A stretch of 50,217 nt of DNA from a virus. A program made the position numbers and the translations under genes. Location of the stretch: the IMG/VR virus record IMGVR_UViG_3300046522_000083, positions 1-50,217 of that record; one strand, 5' to 3'. Below, one piece after another: positions 30,823 to 38,591 of the stretch (position 1 is the stretch's first letter; each line of letters starts with the position of its first letter). Below the pieces are notes generated by a model. It was not told where the DNA came from, ran no database searches, and saw nothing but the letters and a program-made list of their open reading frames with translations.

Positions 30823-31431
30823 TCAGATGTTCCTGCGACCCATATAGCCGAAGTGAGGGGAGGTGTCCTTGAGGGTCTCGGTGCCAAGCTCTTCAACCTC
30901 GTACTCCAGAGCGTCCTGCTCACACTTGTTCAGGAACTCAGCGGTGTACTGGAAGACGGCACCGGAGGGCAGCTTGGAGCGACACCACCGGGAGGCCGCG
31001 AGGGCGACGACCCAAGCCTTGATGGGCTCAGGGAAATCCTCGAAGGGTAGGCCAATCACGCAGTCCACCGTCACGCTGGCATTGAGGGTGAAGGTGTTGT
31101 TCCGGTTGTCGTATATCTTCCGGCCCCGGACGTAGAGCCTGCGATCATCCGAGGTGTACTTTACCTTGGTCACCTTTAGGGCATTGTTCGGGAGTGGCAC
31201 CGTGCCGTCCGTATCTGGGAGGAGCACTAAGCCGAAGTTGGTGTTGAACTGCCACCCACGGGTCAGGACCTCACGGGCAACATCATCGAGTGCCTTCTTG
31301 GCCCCGGCAGCATCCGTGTCGTTCTCAGCGGCCTGCAAGGAGTGAATGGGCTTGATGCGGACCTCGCGGAGAAGCATGTTGATGGCTTCAAGGAAGGTCT
31401 GCGGGGTAGTCGGTGTGGTGGTAGTGACCAT
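30823..31431 (-). CDS. Tail tubular protein A (gatekeeper), T7 gp11-like (202 aa)
   Basis: Contains TFLEAINMLLREVRIKPIHS near the start and later RGWQFNTNFGLVLLPDTDG and WVVALAASRWCRSKL, the pattern of gp11 (T7: 196 aa). It joins the portal to the nozzle. AAGGAGATAAGAACTC precedes the ATG. It is the first gene after the capsid terminator. Confidence 0.94.
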   Translation of the reverse strand: MVTTTTPTTPQTFLEAINMLLREVRIKPIHSLQAAENDTDAAGAKKALDDVAREVLTRGWQFNTNFGLVLLPDTDGTVPLPNNALKVTKVKYTSDDRRLYVRGRKIYDNRNNTFTLNASVTVDCVIGLPFEDFPEPIKAWVVALAASRWCRSKLPSGAVFQYTAEFLNKCEQDALEYEVEELGTETLKDTSPHFGYMGRRNI

Positions 31432-31521
31432 GAGTTCTTATCTCCTTAGGTGAGACGTGAGGGGCATCGCTTTGGGGGAAACCACAAAAAGTGCCATTGC
31501 GTAGCCGCGCCCCACGCCTCG

Positions 31522-31550
31522 CTTAAAGAGACCCCCATTGCTGGGGGCCT
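31522..31550 (-). terminator. Terminator after the capsid gene (T7 T-phi position)
   Basis: On the minus strand AGGCCCCC, loop AGCAAT and GGGGGTCT (one G-U pair) are followed by CTTTAA. It lies 18 nt past the capsid stop, exactly where T7 has its late terminator T-phi. Partial read-through would make capsid more abundant than tail proteins. The gap 31432-31567 holds no gene. Confidence 0.75.
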
Positions 31551-31567
31551 CAAGCTTATAGCGCCGA

Positions 31568-32524
31568 TCAGGTGCGGTTCGTGGACAGCTCGTAGGAGCA
31601 CTCGCCACGCAGAACGCCATGGCCATTGAGCTGGCTGGCGATCATGATGGTGCCGAGACGTTCTTCCTGCTGCTTGACCGTCAGCTGCATTGCCTTGCGC
31701 TCCAGCGAGCCCACAGCCATGCGGTTGCCGATGTGGCCAACAGTGCCCGATGCATCGAGCTGGTACTTGGACGGACCAGTCGTGATGTTGGTCTTCGGGA
31801 TGAAGTTGGTGCCGACCGTGCTGATGCCAGCGATCTGGCCGAGCGTGCCGGTGACGCGGTTACCCGAGCCAGCGCCCTCGCGGGAGTTCTGGACCGTATC
31901 GGCGACACCGAGGTTGCGGGCCAGCAGGAGGACCTGAGCCCACGGCAGACGTGCGGAGACTTCGGCACCGGAGATGTCGTTCTCGTGGAGGAACTGGACT
32001 GCGGCGAAGTATGCCGTTTCCAGAGCGCTCGGGGAGGTCTTCATGTTGGCGTCGGTGGAGAAGCTCGGGGTCGGCTGGTCCTGCTTGGCGGCGCTGCGGG
32101 ATGCGAGGATGTGCATCGAGGCAATGCGCTTGGCCTGAAGCGAGCCGAGGGACTGACCCAGCTGGGTGGCGTACGGGCCACGTACGTCATAGTGGTTCAG
32201 CAGCTCATCGAAGTCTGCGACGAAGATGGAGTCGAAGACCATGTTGTCGATGGTGATCTCGACCTGATCGTGCAGGATTTTGCCGCCGAGGATCAGTTCG
32301 CCCGGTTCGTGTTCTGCTGCGTCACGCTTGCGGCCAATGACCGGGAAGGTGTCGCTCTTGCCCTGAGTGATCTGCTTGATCCAGCGCATAGCGTCGTACT
32401 GCTGGATGGCTTCGAGGTAGCTGGTGATGACCATGCCACCGAACTCGGTGAGGAACAGCTGCTTGACGTCACCTGTGCCCTTCTGCTGGCCAAGGCGCGA
32501 TACAGAGTCCGTATACTGAGACAT
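31568..32524 (-). CDS. Major capsid protein, T7 gp10-like (318 aa)
   Basis: Shows the T7-type coat layout: FLTEFGGMVITSYLEAIQQY near the N-terminus (cf. E-loop/N-arm), FDELLNHYDVRGPYATQLGQ in the middle and NRMAVGSLERKAMQLTVKQQ near the end. Shorter than T7 gp10A (345). Codon choice is very strict (ATC, CTG, GGC, GCC), as expected for the most abundant protein. No frameshift extension (10B) is apparent, because an in-frame stop is followed by the terminator. Confidence 0.95.
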   Translation of the reverse strand: MSQYTDSVSRLGQQKGTGDVKQLFLTEFGGMVITSYLEAIQQYDAMRWIKQITQGKSDTFPVIGRKRDAAEHEPGELILGGKILHDQVEITIDNMVFDSIFVADFDELLNHYDVRGPYATQLGQSLGSLQAKRIASMHILASRSAAKQDQPTPSFSTDANMKTSPSALETAYFAAVQFLHENDISGAEVSARLPWAQVLLLARNLGVADTVQNSREGAGSGNRVTGTLGQIAGISTVGTNFIPKTNITTGPSKYQLDASGTVGHIGNRMAVGSLERKAMQLTVKQQEERLGTIMIASQLNGHGVLRGECSYELSTNRT

Positions 32525-32554
32525 GCGTAGTCTTTCCTTCTAGGAGGTTGTGCC

Positions 32555-33544
32555 TTAGACCTTGAGGCCCTTGGCGATGCTGCGAGACAACTTCTGCCGT
32601 ACAGCGTTGATCTTGCTCTGGTCCCGAGACGCGATGGCCTCGTTCTGAGCGATGCGGTGCTCCTCGGTGCTGGCGAACACGGAGGTGTCCGGAGCTGCCG
32701 GGGCGCGTGTGGTTACCCCATTGCCTGCCGTCTTGACAGGGCTTGAAGGGCGACGAAGGCGACCTGCGCCTACGGTATTCTGCTTGGAGGCCGGGGCCTT
32801 GAGACCCTCGAAGCCTGCCCGCTGGGCCCGGAGGCTCAGGAGGTCGATCTGCTCGAAGAGGTCCGTGAAGTCGCCCTTGGCTGCCTTGGCGGCTGCCGCA
32901 TTGTAGGCTGCCTTCTGGGCCGCATTGTACTCCTTCGCGGCGAACTCATGGAGGGCCACGAAGTTCTCCTGCGAGCCTGCATGAGCGAAGATCTTCTCGT
33001 CAGAGGCGGCTGCCTTGGCTACGAGACCCTCGATGTGCTGGTCGATGAGTTCATCACTGACGCCCATGGTGGCCTTGACGTATGCCCGCTCATCAGCGGA
33101 GATGTCCGTCTTGCCATCCTTGAAGTTCTTCGAGATGGAGTCGTTGAACGCGTCGAGGTTGATGACCTTGTGGCCATCCGGACCCTCGGCGAGGTACTTG
33201 GCGTCGTAGGCCGCGATGACTTCCTCATTGCCGAGGTCGAAGGCCGGGAGGGGTTCACCCTCTTCAGAGGCAGAGGTATCCGTTTCGGTCTCGGACTTCT
33301 CGGCACCATCCGCAAGGACATCCTCTTCGCTCCCCTCCTGAAGCTCCAAAGGGAGTTCGTCCCCATCAGCCTCCTGCGGGTTCCCGACATCTTGGGAGAT
33401 GGTGTCAAAGGACTCCTCGACGGAGTTGTCCGCTGAGTCAAAGCTCAGGGTCGGGACGGAGGTGGTTGCCTCCATGGTCGGCACCGGGTTCTGGTTACCA
33501 GTGGTCTGGCTTACCGGGCCCTTGTTCTGCTGTTCGTCAGCCAT
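32555..33544 (-). CDS. Capsid scaffold protein, T7 gp9-like (329 aa)
   Basis: Highly acidic N-terminal half (ELPLELQEGSEEDVLADGAE), helical C-terminal half, and a basic C-terminus (NAVRQKLSRSIAKGLKV) that would contact coat protein. Position between portal and capsid and length (T7 gp9: 307) agree. It guides procapsid assembly and is then released. Confidence 0.9.
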   Translation of the reverse strand: MADEQQNKGPVSQTTGNQNPVPTMEATTSVPTLSFDSADNSVEESFDTISQDVGNPQEADGDELPLELQEGSEEDVLADGAEKSETETDTSASEEGEPLPAFDLGNEEVIAAYDAKYLAEGPDGHKVINLDAFNDSISKNFKDGKTDISADERAYVKATMGVSDELIDQHIEGLVAKAAASDEKIFAHAGSQENFVALHEFAAKEYNAAQKAAYNAAAAKAAKGDFTDLFEQIDLLSLRAQRAGFEGLKAPASKQNTVGAGRLRRPSSPVKTAGNGVTTRAPAAPDTSVFASTEEHRIAQNEAIASRDQSKINAVRQKLSRSIAKGLKV

Positions 33545-33553
33545 GAAGTCTCC

Positions 33554-35251
33554 TTATTGGGGCGGCTGTTGAGGTTGACCTCCAGCTGCTGAAGGGTCAC
33601 CCGAGAGTGGGTTACCTCCCTGCTGCTGCAAGGCGTCTGCGATACCCTTGACGGCAGGCGTTGTGCCCTTCTCAAGGAGTGTCTGCTGCATCTGCTCCTG
33701 CTTGGCCTGAGCCTGCGCCTGCTGGACCTCCCCTGTGGACTTGATGAGCCCATCGGGTCGGACAGCCTTGGAGGCAGCCAAGCGGGTGAAGAATGCACCG
33801 GGGTTGTGGTACGCTTCGAAGGACTGCGGGAAGATCGTCATGGCAGCCTGACCGTATTCCATGAGGTTGTCATAGTCGGTAGAGTTGCCAAGAGCGTCAA
33901 TGCCCGTGATGACCCGGATGGAAGCGAACTCCCTCGGGGGCTTAGGCAGGTCCTTCTCTTCCTCCTCGTGGAGGTTGACTGCGCGGGTGATGATGACCCT
34001 CTGGTTGCCTTGGCCGATCTCCGTGTAGAGACCACCCATAGCCTTGTCCAGCGCGGCACCAAGCCTCTTGATCTCCTCAGCGGTCACACGCTCTGCATTG
34101 CGCTGGATGCTCTCCTGCATGAGGAAGGCACTCTCAAGGCGCTGCTGAGCGAGCTGGAACCATTCGAGGACGAAGCTGAAGTCGCCCTGCTTCTCAGACC
34201 GGAAGACAGACAGCTCCTCGGCAGACCCCGGAAGGACGCTGAGGTTGCGGGCTTCCCGGATAGCCTTGATGGACGGACCACCGGGCTTGGCGAAGAGGAG
34301 GGCGAGGGCTGCAAGGGATGCACCATCGTTTAGCGCGGAGGCGTTGGTCTCGGTGATGAAGAGGTCCCCGATGTACTCGTAGCAATACGAGATACCCCAG
34401 TTGTTGCCATAGCTCGGGATGAGCCAGCCAGCCCACATGGGAGGGTTGTCCGCATCGGCTTCCACCTCGGTCTCTTCGAGGGTGATGCCGTGGGTCTCTT
34501 CCCAGTAGCACCATGTCACCTCACCGTCATCGGCCACCCAGCGGCGCTGGCAGTCGTAGACTTCGACCTCAATCTCCCAGTCCCGCTTGAGCTTGCCCTT
34601 CTCGTACTTCTTGGCATCACTGAGGACCTCCCATACCTGCTCCCTGTGGTCCCCATCGAGCTGGTCCAGTGTGACGCAGCGCTTGTGGATGATGACCAGA
34701 GGGTTGCCGGGGAAGTCACGCTTGACGACGTAGTTCCGCATGGTCGAGTAGGTCGGCTCGTCCAGCTTCAGGTGCTTCCACAGGGCATTGCCCGCGATGA
34801 TCAGCTGCTTGATGTAGCCCACGTAGGCAGTAGCCAGAGGGGTCGCTTGGAAGCGCTCCCGGTGGGTGATCTCCAGCTCAGCGAGGGCAAGGACCGTGTT
34901 GGCGTAGAACTCCGGGTCCTGCTTGATCTCGTCCCTGATCTTGTAGGTGGCTACCTGCCACTTGAAGATGGGCTGCCCCGGAGGGAACGCCATGAACATG
35001 AGAGCGGAGGCTAGGCTATTCACAGCCTTGGTACCCATCGACTGGTTATTGCTCGGGAGGCGATCTCCCGGCTTCCACCCGAGGGGAGGGAACGCAGCGG
35101 GGATAGTCATCTCTGCGATAACCTCGGCCTGCTGCATGACCCCTTGCTTTACACCATCGGCCTCGTAGTCCTTGTAGGCGTCCTCAGCTTTGTACCGGAC
35201 ACCACCCTGTGCGTCCTCCCCAAGTGTGAACTTGTCGGAGTCATACGCCAT
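33554..35251 (-). CDS. Portal (head-tail connector), T7 gp8-like (565 aa)
   Basis: Recognised by length (T7 gp8: 536), position, and conserved stretches such as SNNQSMGTKAVNSLASALMF, FQATPLATAYVGYIKQLIIA and SIQRNAERVTAEEIKRLGAA. The C-terminus is Gln/Pro-rich. It forms the dodecameric ring at one capsid vertex. It is followed directly by the scaffold gene. Confidence 0.95.
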   Translation of the reverse strand: MAYDSDKFTLGEDAQGGVRYKAEDAYKDYEADGVKQGVMQQAEVIAEMTIPAAFPPLGWKPGDRLPSNNQSMGTKAVNSLASALMFMAFPPGQPIFKWQVATYKIRDEIKQDPEFYANTVLALAELEITHRERFQATPLATAYVGYIKQLIIAGNALWKHLKLDEPTYSTMRNYVVKRDFPGNPLVIIHKRCVTLDQLDGDHREQVWEVLSDAKKYEKGKLKRDWEIEVEVYDCQRRWVADDGEVTWCYWEETHGITLEETEVEADADNPPMWAGWLIPSYGNNWGISYCYEYIGDLFITETNASALNDGASLAALALLFAKPGGPSIKAIREARNLSVLPGSAEELSVFRSEKQGDFSFVLEWFQLAQQRLESAFLMQESIQRNAERVTAEEIKRLGAALDKAMGGLYTEIGQGNQRVIITRAVNLHEEEEKDLPKPPREFASIRVITGIDALGNSTDYDNLMEYGQAAMTIFPQSFEAYHNPGAFFTRLAASKAVRPDGLIKSTGEVQQAQAQAKQEQMQQTLLEKGTTPAVKGIADALQQQGGNPLSGDPSAAGGQPQQPPQ

Positions 35252-35256
35252 GGTGC

Positions 35257-35490
35257 TTACATCAGCTTCAGGCCAGAGCCCGAAGTCCCGACGCTGGAGG
35301 ATGAGACACCCGTGGGCCTGTCGACCCGGAGGTCAGGCTGCTGGGTGCCGTAGTTCGTTGTGTCCTCAGCCTTCTTGGCGCTGCCCACAGAGGCAGTGTC
35401 AGCTACAGGCTCAGGCTGCGGGACGGTCTGCTGAACAGTGTCCTGCGCTTTCTCGATGGTCTTGGTACCACCACCCAAAAGGCCACCCAT
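35257..35490 (-). CDS. Small virion protein, T7 gp7.3-like (77 aa)
   Basis: Gly-rich start (MGGLLGGGTKTIEKAQDTVQ), low-complexity middle and a Ser/Gly-rich end (SSSSVGTSGSGLKLM). It lies immediately upstream of the portal, as T7 gp7.3 does (99 aa, virion protein needed for adsorption, ending GGGINI). Sequence similarity is weak, so the call depends on position and composition. GAAGGAGGTGCCTA precedes the ATG. Confidence 0.65.
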   Translation of the reverse strand: MGGLLGGGTKTIEKAQDTVQQTVPQPEPVADTASVGSAKKAEDTTNYGTQQPDLRVDRPTGVSSSSVGTSGSGLKLM

Positions 35491-35774
35491 TAGGCACCTC
35501 CTTCTTGTGTTACGTGTTTGGCGTCAGGGTCGAGGCCGAAGGCCACCGTGTCCTTGCCATTCTTGATGCCCCGGAGCCACTTGATGAACTCCACGATGCC
35601 AGCGTACTTCATGTGTTGGTATTCGGGGACCAGCGCTGGGTTCCAACACTCCGGGGGGTAGTCCTTCTCGAAGCGGGCGAGGAGTTCCTCGGGGATGGCC
35701 GGATAGTCCGCGATGAAGGCTTCGTTGCTGAAGTAGCCGTGAAGGGCCTCATCCGAGCTGGGGAGCCTATTCAT
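35490..35774 (-). CDS. Hypothetical protein (94 aa)
   Basis: Unrecognised: MNRLPSSDEALHGYFSNEAF, PAIPEELLARFEKDYPPECW, then GIVEFIKWLRGIKNG. A compact, mixed-charge soluble protein. ATG 35774 overlaps the stop of the 23-aa micropeptide; a GTG 10 codons upstream is inferior. It is the last small gene before the virion block. Confidence 0.65.
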   Translation of the reverse strand: MNRLPSSDEALHGYFSNEAFIADYPAIPEELLARFEKDYPPECWNPALVPEYQHMKYAGIVEFIKWLRGIKNGKDTVAFGLDPDAKHVTQEGGA

Positions 35775-35838
35775 CGAGCAGACCCCACAGGAGCATTGCG
35801 CCACCCATCAGGATCATGAGAGCTGCGAGTACGTTCAT
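35767..35838 (-). CDS. Membrane micropeptide (23 aa)
   Basis: Reads MNVLAALMILMGGAMLLWGL, then LDE: one Met/Leu/Gly-rich helix. It starts 6 nt after the previous micropeptide and overlaps the next gene by 8 nt, with no strong ribosome-binding site of its own. Support is positional only. Confidence 0.45.
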   Translation of the reverse strand: MNVLAALMILMGGAMLLWGLLDE

Positions 35839-35844
35839 GGTGCG

Positions 35845-35907
35845 TCAGTCCGCAAAGAAGAGGTAGTAGATGATCCACACCCACAGGCCGAAGAAGATCA
35901 GTTCCAT
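35845..35907 (-). CDS. Membrane micropeptide (20 aa)
   Basis: Reads MELIFFGLWVWIIYYLFFAD, a single aromatic-rich helix. The ATG overlaps the upstream stop (TAATG), so translation would be by coupling. Evidence is limited to position and a hydrophobic composition preserved in frame. Confidence 0.45.
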   Translation of the reverse strand: MELIFFGLWVWIIYYLFFAD

Positions 35908-36317
35908 TATCGCCACCAATCCGGGTCACCTTCGACCCACTTGATGAACATGGTCAGGTACCTCTGGGCCTTCTTCAGGTCCTCAAGGCCGTTCTTCGCG
36001 TCGTACCTCATGATGTACTTGACGATGTTCGCTTGAAAGAAATTGAGCTTGTTCTCGATCACGAAGCGGATCGGCTCAATGGTGAAGCGGGCATAGTGGT
36101 CCGGAAGGGTCACCATGTCCTTAGGGAGCTGCTCGACGGACTCGATCACGTTGCCGATCTTGGCGATAAGCTCAGCCTCGGCTGCCGTGGGGACCATCTC
36201 CGTGGTGGCCCACGTGGGGTCCTCGAAGGTTACCTTGGCGGCACCCACATGCACTTGACGTGGCATCATGTCATTCCTTTGCAGCTCTTCTTCCATCCAC
36301 TCAGTGATGGGTTCCAT
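35907..36317 (-). CDS. DUF3310 protein (136 aa)
   Basis: The C-terminal 65 residues show the DUF3310 pattern: DHYARFTIEPIRFVIENKLN, FFQANIVKYIMRYDAKNG and LEDLKKAQRYL. The domain is common in phages, often near nucleotide kinases, with unknown activity. The N-terminus is acidic (MEPITEWMEEELQRNDMM). The start overlaps the stop of the P-loop kinase-like gene (TGATG), which fits joint action in nucleotide metabolism. Confidence 0.85.
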   Translation of the reverse strand: MEPITEWMEEELQRNDMMPRQVHVGAAKVTFEDPTWATTEMVPTAAEAELIAKIGNVIESVEQLPKDMVTLPDHYARFTIEPIRFVIENKLNFFQANIVKYIMRYDAKNGLEDLKKAQRYLTMFIKWVEGDPDWWR

Positions 36318-36853
36318 CAGGTCTCCCCGACTATCCAGTTGTAGATTTCCCAGCAAGTGCCAACGTGGGTGTTAAGCTCCAAGGAGAACTCCTCCTCGGT
36401 AGCGATGGCCGTGTGGAAGATGTTGTCCAGAACGTTGTCCAGCTTGGCAGCTTCGAGGGCCGTCTGGTTGCGCCCTATGGGTTGGTACTCCCGGTTCCCC
36501 CTGTGGAGGAGGACGTGGTAGTTCTCATACCTGTCGTAGAGGTCCCAAGCCATGTCATCGAGACCCACCTCCAGCCACTCGTCACCCATGTAGGCGATCT
36601 GGCCGGGGAGGGGACTGTCAGAGATGGCCCACTCGACCTTGCTCATTTCCAAGCGCCACAGCCGGTAGTCCTGAGCTGCGAGGATAGAAGGCTGGTGGCC
36701 TAGGCCCATCCAGTTCTTCTCCCACGTCAGGTCCTTGGCGACCTCCGTGACCAGCTCGACGTTGTGGCCTCGGGTCTTCATGATGTTGAAGAGGCCTGCT
36801 GCCGTGGTGCTCTTGCCTGCACCGGGTCCGCCGTAGAGATTGATGACCTTCAT
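36317..36853 (-). CDS. P-loop nucleotide kinase-like ATPase (178 aa)
   Basis: Begins with a Walker A motif (GGPGAGKST, residues 8-16). SDSPLPGQIAY could be a Walker-B-like part, and later come charged lid-like segments (YENYHVLLHRGNREYQPIGR). This is the AAA_28/NadR-like class of small phage ATPases, often annotated as deoxynucleoside monophosphate kinases. It lies between the exonuclease and the DUF3310 gene. Substrate cannot be read from the sequence. Confidence 0.8.
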   Translation of the reverse strand: MKVINLYGGPGAGKSTTAAGLFNIMKTRGHNVELVTEVAKDLTWEKNWMGLGHQPSILAAQDYRLWRLEMSKVEWAISDSPLPGQIAYMGDEWLEVGLDDMAWDLYDRYENYHVLLHRGNREYQPIGRNQTALEAAKLDNVLDNIFHTAIATEEEFSLELNTHVGTCWEIYNWIVGET

Positions 36854-37047
36854 TAGAGTTCCCCGCGAAAGAGTTCAAGGAGTGCATACCACAGGCCCCA
36901 GATGATCCCCATGAAGATGCAGATGGCCAGAAGGGCTATCATGGTGTACAGCACTGCACCGAACGTGAGGCACAGGACAAACAACACCACAATGAGGATC
37001 GTGGAGACCGTGGCCTTCACAACCGGGCTCAGAAGGAAGTCCATCAT
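36853..37047 (-). CDS. Small two-span membrane protein (64 aa)
   Basis: Two hydrophobic helices (ATVSTILIVVLFVLCLTFGA and TMIALLAICIFMGIIWGLWY) with a short charged end. Its ATG overlaps the exonuclease stop, and its stop abuts the kinase-like gene. Function unknown; it could be one of several holin-type or inner-membrane modulators. Confidence 0.65.
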   Translation of the reverse strand: MMDFLLSPVVKATVSTILIVVLFVLCLTFGAVLYTMIALLAICIFMGIIWGLWYALLELFRGEL

Positions 37048-37931
37048 GCGTACTTTATCCTATCCGGGGTCCAGAGGGTGATCGTGCGGTCCTCCCCATA
37101 CTGGTCGGCATGGAGGATGTTCGCCACACGGGCGTTCAGGAGGGCATCGTCCTCGGTGAGGCCTGCCTTCTTGTAGTGCGTGACGACCGCTTCCCACAGG
37201 TCCGTGGTCGGCTCAGAGACCCACTTGACGGTCGGGTCCCCCTTGTTCTTGCCAGAGGTCTTGACCCCATGAGTGGCCCGGAGCATGACCGGATGATCGA
37301 GCAGCTCGTTGGCCCTCGTGTCCCCCATGCCGGGGCACCCCGGATAGCCATCCGTTGGGTCGCCCTTGAGGGTCTGGAAGAGGTGGAACCTTGTGGCCTG
37401 CCACGGGGTGATCTCGTTGACCAGAGGGTTACCCTTGGCGTCGAAGTCCTTCAGTCTGTGGTACTTGCCGGGGACCGTCTTGAAGTCCTTGTCTTTACCA
37501 CAGATAATACGGTCGCCCTCGTGGGGCTCGGTGGATCGTATAGCGAGACTATCATCTGCCTCAAGCTCGGGCCAAAAGGCAGCCCCGTACTTGGTGACAA
37601 GGTAGTCCTTGATGTGAGGCAGGGCGAGAGGACGAACCTGTCCTGCGAAGTCTTCTGCACGGTTGCCCTTGTAGGTGGGCATGATGTCCTTGCGCCAGTT
37701 CTGCTTTGGGTCACTGAGATGTACCTCGAAGCTTTCCGTGGAGAAGCCACTGAGCAGGCCCCCGATGAGGTTGTCCGCGATGGCCTCGGCCTCTTGCCTG
37801 TGGACGAAGGGCTGGATGATCCCGAAGCGGTCCTCGTAGACCTTCTGGGCTGCTGCCGCTGCGGTGAATGCTATCACGTCTCCATCAATGAGGAGGTGAG
37901 GCGGCTTGTAGGTAACGGGTCTAAAGCCCAA
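37044..37931 (-). CDS. 5'-3' exonuclease, T7 gp6-like (295 aa)
   Basis: FEN/5'-nuclease fold with the metal-binding acids LLIDGDVIAF near the start, LEADDSLAIR, CGKDKDFKTVPGKYH and GDPTDGYPGCPGMGDTRANE (helix-hairpin-helix). T7 gp6 has 300 residues. It removes RNA primers, degrades host DNA and processes concatemers. I prefer the start TTG 37931, because AAGGAG lies 7 nt upstream. The ATG at 37958 lies inside the upstream gene with no ribosome-binding site. Confidence 0.92.
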   Translation of the reverse strand: MGFRPVTYKPPHLLIDGDVIAFTAAAAAQKVYEDRFGIIQPFVHRQEAEAIADNLIGGLLSGFSTESFEVHLSDPKQNWRKDIMPTYKGNRAEDFAGQVRPLALPHIKDYLVTKYGAAFWPELEADDSLAIRSTEPHEGDRIICGKDKDFKTVPGKYHRLKDFDAKGNPLVNEITPWQATRFHLFQTLKGDPTDGYPGCPGMGDTRANELLDHPVMLRATHGVKTSGKNKGDPTVKWVSEPTTDLWEAVVTHYKKAGLTEDDALLNARVANILHADQYGEDRTITLWTPDRIKYA

Positions 37932-38160
37932 GTGTGGTCTCCTTATGTTGCAGGGCATCGAGCCCCATCAGGGTTATGTTCCATTTGGGGGTCCATGTGA
38001 GCCCGGAGACGGACACCACGGATATGTACCCCAAGGAGGCCGCGAGGGCCACCTCGGGGGCGAGGGCTCTGGCGAAGTCTCCCTTGAGAGCTATGCCGCC
38101 CTCATGTGCAGCCTCTAGGACATCCCAGAGACCCGGAGGTACTTCGCCTTGGTAGATCAA
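37921..38160 (-). CDS. Hypothetical winged-helix-like protein (79 aa)
   Basis: Helices (LWDVLEAAHEGGIALKGDFA) and a strand pair (YISVVSVSGLTWTPKWNITL) followed by MGLDALQ resemble a winged-helix end, but this is by eye only. The best start is TTG 38160 overlapping the previous stop (TTGATC), since no ATG occurs until residue 64. AAGGAG near its 3' end serves the exonuclease start. Confidence 0.55.
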   Translation of the reverse strand: MIYQGEVPPGLWDVLEAAHEGGIALKGDFARALAPEVALAASLGYISVVSVSGLTWTPKWNITLMGLDALQHKETTLGL

Positions 38161-38276
38161 TTGTGGGGACCTAGGAACTTCTTGAGGAAGAACAGGAAGG
38201 CCCCATAGCCGACCACCCCGAGGATGATCAGGTAGGGGATAGCCACCAAGGCATACAGGAGGGCGAACTCAATCAT
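38157..38276 (-). CDS. Membrane microprotein (39 aa)
   Basis: Reads MIEFALLYALVAIPYLIILG, then VVGYGAFLFFLKKFLGPHN: hydrophobic throughout with a basic end. The ATG overlaps the previous gene by 8 nt. Function unknown. Confidence 0.58.
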   Translation of the reverse strand: MIEFALLYALVAIPYLIILGVVGYGAFLFFLKKFLGPHN

Positions 38277-38388
38277 CCCCGAGTATCCACTCAACGATCT
38301 TCACGGCAATCCCAAGGGCAACACCCATGACGATGACGGCGGTGGCGATTGCTACGAGTAGGGCTAAGAATGCCAGTATCGTGAACAT
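38269..38388 (-). CDS. Membrane microprotein (39 aa)
   Basis: Reads MFTILAFLALLVAIATAVIV, then MGVALGIAVKIVEWILGDD: one long Ala/Val-rich helix or a hairpin, with an acidic end. ATG 38388 overlaps the previous stop (TAATG). Function unknown; it pairs with a similar microprotein just downstream. Confidence 0.58.
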   Translation of the reverse strand: MFTILAFLALLVAIATAVIVMGVALGIAVKIVEWILGDD

Positions 38389-38591
38389 TAGTCGGCCTTT
38401 CTCTCTTTGAGAACCCATGCGTAGCCCACCGAGTAGCCGTCGGAGGCGGAGCCAGAGCGCATGGCTAACCAGTCCTCCCACGAGATGATCCTCTGAGGGA
38501 CACCATTGAGGTACAGCAAGTGGGCATGAACCCTGTAGTAGGTCTTGAGGGACCCATCGGGATTGGCCACGTAGTTGAGTCGTCCACTCAT
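38388..38591 (-). CDS. Hypothetical protein after DNA polymerase (67 aa)
   Basis: Unrecognised: MSGRLNYVANPDGSLKTYYR, YLNGVPQRIISWEDWLAMRS and VGYAWVLKERKAD. A mainly beta-like small soluble domain. ATG 38591 overlaps the DNA polymerase stop (TAATG), so expression is tied to the polymerase. Confidence 0.62.
   Translation of the reverse strand: MSGRLNYVANPDGSLKTYYRVHAHLLYLNGVPQRIISWEDWLAMRSGSASDGYSVGYAWVLKERKAD

Noticed and set aside
31432-31567. A frameshifted minor capsid extension (10B-like) after the capsid gene
   Set aside because: The region holds a terminator and no long alternate frame continues from the capsid gene.
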